Below, in pieces: positions 9,258-18,391 of a stretch of 33,957 nt of DNA (positions within the stretch are counted from its first letter, which is position 1; each line of letters begins with the position of its first letter). The notes below the pieces were generated by a model that saw only the letters and a program-made list of their open reading frames with translations, did no database searches and had not been told where the DNA came from. This DNA is from Oscillatoriales cyanobacterium PMM_0008 (lineage in GTDB: Bacteria; Cyanobacteriota; Cyanobacteriia; Cyanobacteriales; Aerosakkonemataceae). The position numbers and the translations under genes were made by a program. The stretch is from positions 1 through 33,957 of the forward strand of contig CASBRD010000345.1 of assembly GCA_949128025.1 (NCBI GenBank), read 5' to 3'.

Positions 9258-9449
9258 TCAGTTCGCAGGTAAGACGATCGCAAATTCAGTGCCTTGACCC
9301 AGGACGGAGTTGACTTCGATCGCGCCCCCATGTTTCTCTACCACAATCTGACGCGCGATCGCTAATCCCAATCCTGTACCTTTTGCCACTCGTTTAGGCG
9401 TAAATAGGTAATAAAAAATTCGGTTTTTCACTTCTTCTGACATTCCCGT
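9258..9449 (-). pseudogene. Duplicated histidine-kinase ATPase C-terminal fragment
   Basis: Sixty-one codons (ATG at 9443) align with residues 1878-1938 of the giant kinase encoded immediately upstream. By my hand alignment 43 of 61 positions are identical, including the G2 box [10 protein letters not shown] and the terminal GTEF motif. Homology also covers the GGA codon just before the ATG, and a stop lies two codons upstream of that ATG, so no full domain can be made. It looks like the 3' end of a lost tandem paralogue. A short expressed peptide is possible but cannot bind ATP by itself, since the N and G1 boxes are missing. Confidence 0.8.
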
Positions 9450-9460
9450 TTAAATTTTGT

Positions 9461-12400
9461 TTAATTTTTTATCATCGGCAATTCCAATACAAACTCAGTC
9501 CCTTTTCCAGGGGTTGAATTGACACTAATTACCCCTCTATGTTTTTCTACGACGATTTGATGAGCGATCGCCAGCCCCAATCCCGTACCTTTGCCAACAT
9601 CTTTAGTGGTAAATAGATAGTCGAAGATCCGGGCTTTCACCTCTTCTGTCATTCCTTTTCCGTTATCTGCGATCGCCACGTAAACGCGATCGCCCGCTGC
9701 TATTGTCTGAATCGTAATTTGATTGGGATGGGCTTTAATGTCCGCAAAACTCAGCCCTTGATTCGATTCTTCTAAGGCATCGATCGCATTAGCAATAATA
9801 TTCATAAACACTTGATTTAATTGACCCGGAAAGCAATTAATTTCAGGAATTTTACCGTAATTGGTAATAACTTCAATCGCGGGACGAGTATCATTAGCTT
9901 TGAGGCGATGGCGTAAAATCAAGATGGTGCTATCAATTCCTTCATGGAGATTGAAGCTTTGTTTTTGGTCGCTATCGGCACGGGAGAAAGTGCGGAGACT
10001 CTTGCTGATGCTTGTGATGCGATCGCCCCCATCTTTCATGGCTCTGATTAACTTGGGTAAATCAGAGCGTAAATATTCCAGGTCAATTGTCTCTAATTCC
10101 TCTTCAATTTCAGTCCCAGGTTGAGGGAATTTATCGTTGTAGAGGTCAATCAGATCAAATAGGTCATTGACGGAATCTTGGACAGCACCAACGTTGCCAA
10201 TAATGCAGCCGACGGGATTGTTGATTTCGTGGGCAACTCCGGCAACTAAATTTCCCAAAGCTGACATTTTTTCACTTTGGACAATTTGGATCTGGGCTTG
10301 CTGTAACGAGTTTAAGGCATTTTCTAAGGCAAGGGATTTCTGCTGTAAGGCAATTTCTGCAACTTTGCGATCGCTAATATCCAAGAATAATCCATCCCAA
10401 ACCATAGACCCATCGGCAAGTTTTTGGATTCGAGATTCCCCATGAATCCACTTAATAATTCCTGATGGGGTGACAATTCGCCCTGACCATTGCCAGGAAG
10501 ATAGGGTTTGAATAGTGTGAGTTTGGGACTGTTGATAACTTGCGATGTCGTCTGGATGCACCATATTGTCGAAAAACTGCCAATTGGACATGGCTTGCTC
10601 AGGGGTAATTTCGAGCAAGCTGTAACAGTCGGCACTAATATAGCTCAACGATATGACCGCATCGGGAATTATGCGATATTGATAAACAACACCGGGAACA
10701 TTATCTACAAGTTTCTCAAACCGAGAGTTACTGGCGCTCAATTCGGCTAATGACTGCTCTAGCTGTTGAGCATAGTTCTGCGATCGCTCATAAAGTTGGG
10801 CATTTTCTAGGGAAATGGCAGCTTGAGCGCATAGCAAATTGAGCAGTTCCACGCGATCGCTCGTAAACGCCCCCGTCGCTAAATTATTTTCTAGATATAA
10901 AATGCCCATCAACTTACCCTGATGCAAAATCGGGCTGCACAAGATACTCTTCGGCTGCTGACGAATGATATAGGCGTCATTGGCTAAAGTCGGATCGGCA
11001 CTCGCATCCAGCAGCACAACAGTCTGCCTGTTGTGCTTCACTTTGTAAATCAGCTTCAGGGGAATGTCCTGGCTCTCCTCAACAGGAAGGCGTTGCAACA
11101 CTACTGGCTCCGTCCCCACGGCCATTGACCCTTCGATCGACAGGCGTTCACCTTTGGTGTCGCGTAGCGAATCGTCTCGCAAGATCATTAACACACACTT
11201 ATCTGCTCCCGCATTTTCAATGACGATATGCAGCAATGTCGAGAGCAGTTTTTCGAGTTCGATTTCGCCAGAAAGGGTTTGGGAAGCTTTGAGAATTGCA
11301 GCTAAATCCAGAGAATTTGAGACGCTGCTGGAGGAGGAATAAGTGGAGGTGACAGTTCCTAATGTGAAGAGAGTTTCGTGGGTTGAGAGCCTAGAACGGG
11401 TTTGCTGGAGAATAGGAGCAAGCAGTTGGGGATAGCGTGTTTCCAAGTCGGCAGCCTTGGCTTTAGCTCCCCAGCGGCTATAGCTATAGTAGGCTTCAAT
11501 CATGTATGACTGAGCGATGCGCTCTTTGCCCCACTCCAGGTAAAACTTTGCTGCCAGTTCATTGGCGATCGCTTCTTCTTGGATGTATTCGTTTTCTTTG
11601 GCTCCAGAAATCGCGCGATCGTACCAATCTCCTGCTTCATAATTCTTGCCTAAAATCCGACATTTTTCTGCCTCCACTAAGTCAACTTTATGTTTAAAAT
11701 TCATGGGTGCATGGTACGCCCAATGCTGCATTCTGGTCTGATTTATAGTAAGTTGCTCAAGCAATTGCTGTTGTTGGTTGGCTTCTGCATAGGGATACAT
11801 ATCTAGGCTTGCTAGAGACTGATAAAAAATACGTTGGGCACTAATGAATAATCCCGACACATTTGGCTCATAAGGTTCTGCTGCTTGTAAATTTGCGAGC
11901 GCTTGTTCCGGCTGATTAAAAAAATAATGAAGTATTGCTTTAATCAGATAAACATAAAACAGAGATGTACCATTTTGTTGTTCCAGCAGCACGGGCATCA
12001 TCTCCGACTCATTGAATGCCGATCCTATTAGTAACAAATAATTCTCTGCCTGACCCAGCAAATTCAGAATTCCTTGTCTGCCAATCTGAGCAAAAATACT
12101 ATGGTAACTTAGTTTTTGTTTTTGAAACTCATCAATATAATCACGATGTTTCCGAGCGACAGTTTCAAGATATTCACCCACGAATAAACTGTGGCTACAA
12201 TAGTTGAGAATAGCATAGCCTCCAGGCACAATTTCTCCAGATTCTAAACCACTGGAATAAGCTAAAAGCAGAGGTTTGAGGGTTTCTCGAACGGATTCTT
12301 TCCACAGCCTGATATGGCCATTAAATGCAGCCCAGACATGGGCCTTAAATTTTAGAGATTGCAGTTTTTCCAAGAGTCTCAAAGACAATTGACCGTAACG

Positions 12401-15283
12401 GTATCCTGAATCAATGTCATTTAGCACCCCACATAAAAGTATCCCATAGCCAGCATAGGCGCTTGCCGCTAGCGGCGAATTCCCGTGTCTAATACAGAGA
12501 TTCACCATTGTCAACGCGAAGGGTGCCAGCAGCTGCGGATATACGACACACGCGGTATCAGAGATCCTGTGCAAAATCCTCAGAGCAGCAAGTTTCTCTG
12601 GATCGGTCATGTCAGGTAGGTTGATTAACGCCTCAATCTCCTGAAGTTGGGGCGGTTCTTCCTCTAAGCTCACCCCCAATCTCTCCATAACTGAAAGTCC
12701 TAGCTCTAGGGCAGCCTGCATCTGAACTTGGGCAATGTAAACTTCAACTTTCAGGATATAGGCTTTGGTTTGGTCTAGCAGAGTTTTAGCTTGAGTCAAT
12801 ATAAGTTCTAATTGTGTCTGGCTGCGAGCGAAGTTACCATTAAAATATTCTGCTTCCGCCCCTTCTAAATAGAGTGCTAAGGTTAGTTGATAATCAATTT
12901 GCCAGCTATCAGGTGTTAGCTGTTCGAGTCCGACAGTTAAATAACGCAATGCGGCGTTATAAGCGGTGGAAACTTTTGCTTTGTGTCCAGCGAGTAAGTT
13001 TAATTGAGCTAATTCATATCGCTGGTGCGGCTGAGTAATTACGTTCAATCCGTTATTTAATTGATTAACAATCTCAAAAATATGTTTTTCTCGTTCGGCT
13101 TCGGGGATATTTTTCAATAGCCGTTGTCCGATTTTCCAATGCGTTGCGTGTTTTCGATCGTCAGGAATCAACGAATAGGCGGCTTGCTGAACGCGATCGT
13201 GCAAAAATCGATAAGTGGGATTACCTGAAGCCTTGAATACTTCCTCACAATCTGAACTATCAGATTGGGTAAAAAATTTATAGATTCTGGTAGTAGGAAT
13301 CACCAAACCTTCATGCAATGCTTTCCATAAAGCCGTCGCCGTAATTACCGGCGATTTCTCACTGACAATTGCTAAGGTATTCAAATCAAACTGTGCCCCA
13401 ATACAAGCCGCGAATTTGAGAACATCTTGAGTCTCTGTCGGCAATTTCTGCAACTGCTGCGCCATAAACTCAACTACATCATCGGTGAGCGCTGCCTCTC
13501 GAACTTTGCTAATATCGCACTGCCAATGTCCTGCTTTAATATCAAAACTAATCAATTCATCCTGATGCAATGCCTTGAGAAACTGCGTCGCAAAAAACGG
13601 GTTTCCTTGGGTTTTGCGATCCACTAATTCCGTCAGCGGTTGTGCCAATTCAGAAGAACAAGTCAGCGTAGCCGCTACCAATTGATTCAAACTGGTTCGA
13701 GCGAGCGGTGCTAATACAATCCTATGGCGAATTGCTCCTGCCTTACTGACTTCATCTAGAGTCAACATTAGCGGATGACCTGGTGAAACTTCATTGTCCC
13801 GGTATGCCCCAATCATCAGTAGATAACTAGATTGCGACTCACCGACGAGCAACTGTATCAACTTCAGCGATGCCGAATCTACCCACTGCAAGTCATCCAA
13901 AAACATCACCAAGGGATGCTCTTTTGTGGTGAAGACAGCAATGAATTTGTGGAAGAGCAAATTAAACAGATTTTGAGCAGCAATCCCCGACAATTCTGGG
14001 GCTGGTGGTTGTTGTCCAATAATCCGTTCTAGTTCGGGAATGACTTCAATAATGACTTGTCCGCTGTCACCGATCGCTTCTAGAATTTTGGTTTTCCATT
14101 CTTTGAGTTGGGCATCACTTTCAGCCAGTAATTGTCCCATTAAATCGCGGAATGCCTGGACAAAGGCAGAGAAGGGAATGTTGCGGTTAAACTGGTCGAA
14201 TTTGCCTTTGATGAAATAGCCCCGTTGCCGGACAATTGGTTTATGCACTTCGTTGACAACAGCGGTTTTACCAATACCGGAAAAACCCGCAACCAGCATT
14301 AATTCGGATCTGCCATTCGCCACGCGATCGAATGCGCTCAGCAGAGTCTGTACTTCCGTTTCTCGACCGTAGAGTTTTTCGGGGATGAGAAAGCGATCGC
14401 ACAAATCTCGCTGACCCAATTCAAACAATTCAATGCTTCCGGTTTCTTTCCACTGATGCAAACACCGTTCTAAGTCATGCTTCAATCCCAAAGCACTCTG
14501 ATAGCGCTCTTCCGCATTCTTGGCCATCAGCTTCATCACCATATCCGAAACCACCGGCGGAATTTCTTCGTTGTTGATTGAAGGAGGGTGTTTGGCAATA
14601 TGACAGTGAACCAACTCCATCGGGTCGTCACACCCAAACGGCAGTTCGCCCGTCAGCAGTTCATACAAAGTAACTCCCAAAGAATAAAAGTCCGTGCGGT
14701 AGTCTATCCCTCTGTTCATTCGTCCGGTTTGTTCGGGAGAAATATAGGCGAGGGTTCCCTCTAAAACGTTGGGATTTTGGATTTCTTGGGTTTCTCTCGG
14801 CAGTAGAGATGCGATGCTAAAGTCGATCAGTTTGACTTGTTTAGTTTCGGGATGAATTAGGACGTTAGCTGGCTTAATATCTTTGTGATTGACTCGGTTT
14901 CGGTAGAGTCCGTTGAGAATGTCGGTTATTTGAATGGCGATCGCCAAGACTTCTGTGAGAGTCAGCGATCGGTCTTGGGTGTACTCTCGTAGGGAAATAC
15001 CGCCAAAATCCTCCATCACTAGGGCATAACTGTTGCGGTAGGATTCTAGAGTGTAGGCTTCAACGACTCCCGGCAGGTGAAGATTCTTAGCAATGGTATA
15101 TTGGTTGCGGAATTGCAGCAGTTCGCTGAAGCTGGGATAGTCTCGATTCAGCAGTTTGATGACCACCGGATGCTGGTCTGTTTCTCGGATGGCTCGATAA
15201 ACTAGGGTTCTCGAACCGCAGTAAAGTTGCTCGATCGGACGATATCCGGCAATTACGCTTGTTAAATCTACATCTGCATTCAT
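9461..15283 (-). CDS. Ser/Thr kinase - AAA ATPase - GAF - PAS - sensor histidine kinase
   Basis: 1940 residues. Order: Ser/Thr protein kinase (about 10-285; Lys43, HKDIKPAN with Asp135, and DFS at 154-156 in place of DFG); AAA_16-type ATPase (about 303-560; Walker A GFSGIGKT 333-340, Walker B VMFLDD around 459-464); a helical TPR-like region (about 740-1290); GAF (about 1325-1497); PAS with C-terminal PAC (about 1518-1640); short coiled coil; histidine kinase with phospho-acceptor His1685 in GVAHEINNP and ATPase boxes DNGKGM and [11 protein letters not shown]. The glycine loop of the kinase is degenerate, as I recall for this family. There is no membrane segment, so it is a cytosolic sensor. 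Such hybrids are common in filamentous cyanobacteria, but ligand and partners are unknown. No response regulator is adjacent. Start ATG. Degraded kinase pieces flank it on both sides. Confidence 0.95.
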   Translation of the reverse strand: MNADVDLTSVIAGYRPIEQLYCGSRTLVYRAIRETDQHPVVIKLLNRDYPSFSELLQFRNQYTIAKNLHLPGVVEAYTLESYRNSYALVMEDFGGISLREYTQDRSLTLTEVLAIAIQITDILNGLYRNRVNHKDIKPANVLIHPETKQVKLIDFSIASLLPRETQEIQNPNVLEGTLAYISPEQTGRMNRGIDYRTDFYSLGVTLYELLTGELPFGCDDPMELVHCHIAKHPPSINNEEIPPVVSDMVMKLMAKNAEERYQSALGLKHDLERCLHQWKETGSIELFELGQRDLCDRFLIPEKLYGRETEVQTLLSAFDRVANGRSELMLVAGFSGIGKTAVVNEVHKPIVRQRGYFIKGKFDQFNRNIPFSAFVQAFRDLMGQLLAESDAQLKEWKTKILEAIGDSGQVIIEVIPELERIIGQQPPAPELSGIAAQNLFNLLFHKFIAVFTTKEHPLVMFLDDLQWVDSASLKLIQLLVGESQSSYLLMIGAYRDNEVSPGHPLMLTLDEVSKAGAIRHRIVLAPLARTSLNQLVAATLTCSSELAQPLTELVDRKTQGNPFFATQFLKALHQDELISFDIKAGHWQCDISKVREAALTDDVVEFMAQQLQKLPTETQDVLKFAACIGAQFDLNTLAIVSEKSPVITATALWKALHEGLVIPTTRIYKFFTQSDSSDCEEVFKASGNPTYRFLHDRVQQAAYSLIPDDRKHATHWKIGQRLLKNIPEAEREKHIFEIVNQLNNGLNVITQPHQRYELAQLNLLAGHKAKVSTAYNAALRYLTVGLEQLTPDSWQIDYQLTLALYLEGAEAEYFNGNFARSQTQLELILTQAKTLLDQTKAYILKVEVYIAQVQMQAALELGLSVMERLGVSLEEEPPQLQEIEALINLPDMTDPEKLAALRILHRISDTACVVYPQLLAPFALTMVNLCIRHGNSPLAASAYAGYGILLCGVLNDIDSGYRYGQLSLRLLEKLQSLKFKAHVWAAFNGHIRLWKESVRETLKPLLLAYSSGLESGEIVPGGYAILNYCSHSLFVGEYLETVARKHRDYIDEFQKQKLSYHSIFAQIGRQGILNLLGQAENYLLLIGSAFNESEMMPVLLEQQNGTSLFYVYLIKAILHYFFNQPEQALANLQAAEPYEPNVSGLFISAQRIFYQSLASLDMYPYAEANQQQQLLEQLTINQTRMQHWAYHAPMNFKHKVDLVEAEKCRILGKNYEAGDWYDRAISGAKENEYIQEEAIANELAAKFYLEWGKERIAQSYMIEAYYSYSRWGAKAKAADLETRYPQLLAPILQQTRSRLSTHETLFTLGTVTSTYSSSSSVSNSLDLAAILKASQTLSGEIELEKLLSTLLHIVIENAGADKCVLMILRDDSLRDTKGERLSIEGSMAVGTEPVVLQRLPVEESQDIPLKLIYKVKHNRQTVVLLDASADPTLANDAYIIRQQPKSILCSPILHQGKLMGILYLENNLATGAFTSDRVELLNLLCAQAAISLENAQLYERSQNYAQQLEQSLAELSASNSRFEKLVDNVPGVVYQYRIIPDAVISLSYISADCYSLLEITPEQAMSNWQFFDNMVHPDDIASYQQSQTHTIQTLSSWQWSGRIVTPSGIIKWIHGESRIQKLADGSMVWDGLFLDISDRKVAEIALQQKSLALENALNSLQQAQIQIVQSEKMSALGNLVAGVAHEINNPVGCIIGNVGAVQDSVNDLFDLIDLYNDKFPQPGTEIEEELETIDLEYLRSDLPKLIRAMKDGGDRITSISKSLRTFSRADSDQKQSFNLHEGIDSTILILRHRLKANDTRPAIEVITNYGKIPEINCFPGQLNQVFMNIIANAIDALEESNQGLSFADIKAHPNQITIQTIAAGDRVYVAIADNGKGMTEEVKARIFDYLFTTKDVGKGTGLGLAIAHQIVVEKHRGVISVNSTPGKGTEFVLELPMIKN

Positions 15284-15384
15284 CTGCTTATCCTATCTTT
15301 GACATTAGCCTGTATAAATTAATATGCCCCTCGATTGCTGAAATATTGCTAAAGTCTAACGATGAGAGAACATTGGCCTCACGC

Positions 15385-15430
15385 TCATCCTTTTACAGGC
15401 AACTTAATTGTAAATTCAGTGCCTTAACCC
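15385..15430 (-). pseudogene. Histidine-kinase ATPase C-terminal relic
   Basis: The minus strand reads LG*GTEFTIKLPVKG followed by TGA at 15387-15385. This matches the terminal strand of the HATPase domain ([14 protein letters not shown] in the fragment at 9258-9443), with the Gln codon changed to TAA. Only about a dozen codons are recognisable. It lies about 100 bp upstream of the giant kinase start, so relics of the same domain end stand on both sides of that gene. Confidence 0.6.
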
Positions 15431-15548
15431 AGTCGCCAATGCTCTTATACCTACACTATGCGATCGCCCACCACCTCCATACAACCTGTGTCCGTCACCG
15501 AGTTAAAATAGTTGAGATGCTTTCAGAACTAGGCAGAGGCAAACTGAG

Positions 15549-16166
15549 GTGACTAGCAACAGGGCAACTCAGAACAATCAAAATCGCCAGTTTTCAACTA
15601 GAATACCCCTAAGTTCTAGTTATTACGGCCTGCTAGGGCTGCATCCTTCTGCATCCTCAGTGGAAATCCGCCGATCTTATCGGGAATTGAGTAAGCGCTA
15701 TCATCCAGATACAACAGAACTGCCACAAGCGATCGCCACAACCAAATTCCTACAACTCAACGAAGCCTACGCCACCCTCAGCAACCCAGAGCGACGCCTA
15801 ATCTACGATAATAGAATCGGCTATTCACGCATCCCCGTGATTGGGTCACCGCCAAACCTCGATCGTCCCGTTTCCCACAAAGGATACGAATCTTCCTCAG
15901 CTTACCTCGATCCTACAGACAGACCGCTTTCCGCCGGGGAAATATTTGCACTTTTTATGCTGCTACTTACCTTTGTCGGATGTTTGCTAATTGCGATCGC
16001 GATCGGCTTAACCCGTCCAGAAACAGTCTTCCAACCCTTAGCACTGCAAAATGAAGTTTCACAGCAGCAGGTCACCACAACTGCCACAACCGAGCCATCA
16101 ATAGCATCTGTGACCACCGCGACACCCACTGCCAACCCACTTCCCCAAATACAGCAGTCACAATAA
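15549..16166 (+). CDS. J-domain protein with one membrane segment
   Basis: 205 residues. The N-terminal J domain (about 24-90) has the HPD motif at 52-54 (KRYHPDTTEL) and should stimulate an Hsp70 (DnaK). A linker is followed by a hydrophobic segment (about 132-155, ALFMLLLTFVGCLLIAIAIG) and a Thr/Ala-rich tail. The zinc-finger and C-terminal substrate domains of classical DnaJ are absent, so this is a membrane-tethered type III J protein, probably recruiting DnaK to a membrane. The start is GTG at 15549, with the J domain placed as expected behind it. The DUF3143 gene follows 42 bp later, a pairing I recall as common in cyanobacteria. Confidence 0.88.
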   Translation: MTSNRATQNNQNRQFSTRIPLSSSYYGLLGLHPSASSVEIRRSYRELSKRYHPDTTELPQAIATTKFLQLNEAYATLSNPERRLIYDNRIGYSRIPVIGSPPNLDRPVSHKGYESSSAYLDPTDRPLSAGEIFALFMLLLTFVGCLLIAIAIGLTRPETVFQPLALQNEVSQQQVTTTATTEPSIASVTTATPTANPLPQIQQSQ

Positions 16167-16208
16167 TTAATAAGTAACTTAATAGTTTTTCATCCTTAAT
16201 CCTCGATC

Positions 16209-16481
16209 ATGGCGATACCTCCTGCTGATACCCCTTTGTATAACCACCCCCTCCCACAAATTGAGCAGTGGCTCAAAAACCAGGGATGCGAACAAGACCG
16301 CAACGAACTCCATTGCTGGCGAGTCGATCGAGCGACTTGGAAAGCCGAACTGTGGCTAGATATAGATCAAATCACAGTACGTTATGTACAGGCTGGTGAA
16401 AACGGTAAAGACATTCAACGCTCCTTCAAATACTCTCTAACTCGCCAGGATATCGAAGAAGCAGTTTTTGCTGGCCCCTAA
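16209..16481 (+). CDS. DUF3143 family protein
   Basis: 90 residues, soluble, rich in charged and aromatic residues (LHCWRVDRATWKAELWLDID). I recognise it as the DUF3143 family, which is confined to cyanobacteria and relatives and has no assigned function. The gene follows the J-domain gene by 42 bp on the same strand and is probably cotranscribed, suggesting a link to chaperone work (inference). It is followed by a heptad-repeat hairpin that likely ends both this transcript and uppS. Confidence 0.85.
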   Translation: MAIPPADTPLYNHPLPQIEQWLKNQGCEQDRNELHCWRVDRATWKAELWLDIDQITVRYVQAGENGKDIQRSFKYSLTRQDIEEAVFAGP

Positions 16482-16484
16482 TTC

Positions 16485-16558
16485 GATTTTGGATTTTAGA
16501 TTTTAGATTTTAGATTTTAGATTGAAAATCCAAAATCCAAAATCCAAAATCCAAAATT
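16485..16558. repeat. Heptad repeat tract forming a long hairpin between convergent genes
   Basis: About five copies of the heptad gattttA/G run forward (16486-16522), followed at once by four to five copies of ccaaaat (16528-16556). The two halves are largely reverse complementary with G-T pairs. The tract lies between the DUF3143 gene (plus) and uppS (minus). It resembles the short tandemly repeated repetitive (STRR) sequences of filamentous cyanobacteria and could act as a bidirectional terminator. Confidence 0.8.
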
Positions 16559-16559
16559 G

Positions 16560-17309
16560 TTACACTTTTCCAAAACGACGATCGCGTTTCTGATAATCGC
16601 ACAAAGCCTGATGAAACTCCGCTCGGTCAAAATCAGGCCATAGCGTTTCAGTAATATAAATTTCTGCATAAGCCATTTGCCAGAGCAGAAAATTGCTAAT
16701 TCGCATTTCCCCACTCGTGCGGATCAATAAATCCGGGTCGCAAATACCTGAAGTATAAAGGTGACGTTCAAATAAAGCTTCATCAATTTGTTCCGGTTGC
16801 AAAAGACCTTGCTGCACCTGAGATGCGATCGCACGAGCTGCCTGCAAAATTTCTTGGCGTCCCCCGTAGTTCGTCGCTACAGTAAACTTTATACCCTGGT
16901 TTTGCTTAGTCTCATCCATCGATCGCTCAATGGAAGCTTGGAGCGGGAGCGGCAAAGCATTCAAATTCCCCACAAACCGGATTTGAACATTCTCCTCCAT
17001 CATCTCCCGCAGTTCCTGCCGCAACACCCTTTCAAACAAAGTCATCAAAAAATCGACTTCCTCCAAAGGGCGTCCCCAGTTCTCCGTAGAAAAAGCATAA
17101 GCAGTCAGCGCTTCCACACCCCAATCCCTACAACAGCGCAGAAGATCCTTAAGCGCATCAACTCCCCGGCGATGGCCCATAATCCGGGGTAGCCCTTGTC
17201 GCTTAGCCCACCGACCATTTCCATCCATAATCACTGCCACGTGCCTGGGCAGTCGTTCTCGCACTAAATCAGCAGGCAGTTCTTGTAACAGAGTTTGCGC
17301 TTGAGTCAT
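16560..17309 (-). CDS. uppS: Undecaprenyl (polyprenyl) diphosphate synthase, cis type
   Basis: 249 residues from the ATG at 17309. The enzyme condenses isopentenyl diphosphate units onto farnesyl diphosphate to make the lipid carrier for peptidoglycan and surface polysaccharides. Signature motifs: [20 protein letters not shown] with catalytic Asp29, [10 protein letters not shown], and [19 protein letters not shown]. The chosen start gives a 4-base ATGA overlap with the cdaA stop, typical of translational coupling; an in-frame ATG at 17330 would add seven residues. It is the third gene of lysA-cdaA-uppS. The C terminus is short, as usual for the family. Confidence 0.96.
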   Translation of the reverse strand: MTQAQTLLQELPADLVRERLPRHVAVIMDGNGRWAKRQGLPRIMGHRRGVDALKDLLRCCRDWGVEALTAYAFSTENWGRPLEEVDFLMTLFERVLRQELREMMEENVQIRFVGNLNALPLPLQASIERSMDETKQNQGIKFTVATNYGGRQEILQAARAIASQVQQGLLQPEQIDEALFERHLYTSGICDPDLLIRTSGEMRISNFLLWQMAYAEIYITETLWPDFDRAEFHQALCDYQKRDRRFGKV

Positions 17310-18211
17310 TTTTTTTCTCGACAAGCCCATGATGGCAGACGGAGTAAACGCGAGACCAGCTGAGCCCTTGAACCAATCTTGCGGCCTAAACTCCAGAGAT
17401 TCGGAGCCACAACCCGCTCATCGCTTGATGGCGAGAATCGTGCCTCCAACAGTTCCTTCAGTTTACTGCTGGTCAACGGTCTATTTAGAGTTCCCTTTTC
17501 GGCTAGGGAAATAGAGCCCGTTTCCTCAGATACAACAATACACAAACAATTTTCGACTCGCTCAGTAATTCCCATTGCCGCTCGGTGACGAGTACCCAGC
17601 TGCCGCGAAGCCGTGCGTTCGGAAAGAGGCAGAATCACTCCAGCCGCCATAATACGAGAACCACCAATCAAAACCGCCCCATCGTGCAATAGAGTAGTCG
17701 TCTGGAAAATCGTCTGCAATAGTTCCTTAGACACTTCCGCATCCAGTTTCACACCCAGTACCGAAAAATCCCGGTCATCGATCGGACTGCTAGTTTCCAT
17801 CACAATTAAAGCACCGATGCGATTTTGCGAAAGTTCTTTAACCGCATCCACAATCTCATCGATTACGCTGTCTGGCTGGGCCGTAGTTCGACGGTCGGAG
17901 TGAAACAGCTGCATAAATTCACCCCGCCCCAACTGTTCCAGAAATCGGCGAAATTCCGACTGGAAAATCACCGCCATAGCCACAGCAGAGCCCACCACCA
18001 GCTTTTCGAGGACAAAATTCAACAGCGTCAGCTTCAGACTGTTACTCACAGCCGTCGCCAGCATTAAGACAATAAATCCCCTTACAACCCAAAGGGTGCG
18101 TCGCTCACCAATGATGACAAGCACCATATAAGTGAGAGCTAGAACCAAACCTACATCAAGGGATTGAGTCCAGTTTAGGTTTGTCAGTAGCCGCCCAAGC
18201 GCATCTCCCAT
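17306..18211 (-). CDS. cdaA: Diadenylate cyclase (c-di-AMP synthase), CdaA type
   Basis: 301 residues from the ATG at 18211. It makes c-di-AMP from two ATP. Three hydrophobic membrane segments lie at about residues 15-85 ([30 protein letters not shown] and the following one). The DAC domain carries the catalytic DGA at 177-179 ([11 protein letters not shown]) and RHR at 208-210 ([11 protein letters not shown]). An in-frame GTG at 18283 would add 24 residues, but those are encoded by heptad-repeat DNA, so I reject it. The gene overlaps uppS by 4 bp and follows lysA, an order I recall from other cyanobacteria. c-di-AMP usually controls potassium/osmotic balance and, in cyanobacteria, night survival. 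Confidence 0.96.
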   Translation of the reverse strand: MGDALGRLLTNLNWTQSLDVGLVLALTYMVLVIIGERRTLWVVRGFIVLMLATAVSNSLKLTLLNFVLEKLVVGSAVAMAVIFQSEFRRFLEQLGRGEFMQLFHSDRRTTAQPDSVIDEIVDAVKELSQNRIGALIVMETSSPIDDRDFSVLGVKLDAEVSKELLQTIFQTTTLLHDGAVLIGGSRIMAAGVILPLSERTASRQLGTRHRAAMGITERVENCLCIVVSEETGSISLAEKGTLNRPLTSSKLKELLEARFSPSSDERVVAPNLWSLGRKIGSRAQLVSRLLRLPSWACREKK

Positions 18212-18251
18212 TAGATCTGGTAATCGTTGGTGGTTAGTGGTTAGTGCGTAG

Positions 18252-18293
18252 TTAGTAGTTAGTGGTGACCGCCAACTAACCACTAACTACTAA
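18252..18293. repeat. 15-bp heptad-based inverted repeat upstream of cdaA
   Basis: ttagtagttagtggt (18252-18266) is the exact reverse complement of accactaactactaa (18279-18293), with a 12-base loop. It consists of TTAGTGG/TTAGTAG-like heptads that continue to about 18226. It lies in the lysA-cdaA spacer, about 40 bp before the cdaA ATG, and could attenuate or process the lysA-cdaA-uppS transcript (inference). Confidence 0.75.
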
Positions 18294-18301
18294 GCTGCTA
18301 C

Positions 18302-18380
18302 GCATCTAATTTCACAGTCAGTTTTTCTGAGCTTCTTGTGGGATGGGCATCCTGCCCGTCCTTGTATTCGATTTAGATGC
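18302..18380. repeat. Small nested inverted-repeat element, lysA-cdaA spacer
   Basis: Outer arms gcatctaa (18302-18309) and ttagatgc (18373-18380) enclose an inner hairpin, ggatgggca-tcc-tgcccgtcc (18341-18361). Together with the neighbouring 15-bp repeat, it fills most of the 180-bp spacer between lysA and cdaA. It looks like a short dispersed palindromic element. Confidence 0.6.
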
Positions 18381-18391
18381 TTAATAGCTTA

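Noticed and set aside
15259-15552. Plus-strand open frame of 97 codons between the giant kinase and the J-domain gene
   Set aside because: Overlaps the kinase start and the antisense HATPase relic; the translation resembles no protein and the relic on the other strand explains the sequence.
16485-16558. Possible CRISPR array
   Set aside because: Units are only 7 bases with no spacers; this is a heptad repeat of the STRR type.
18212-18283. Longer cdaA starting with GTG at 18283
   Set aside because: The additional residues are encoded by heptad repeats and precede the first natural membrane segment; the ATG at 18211 fits family length.
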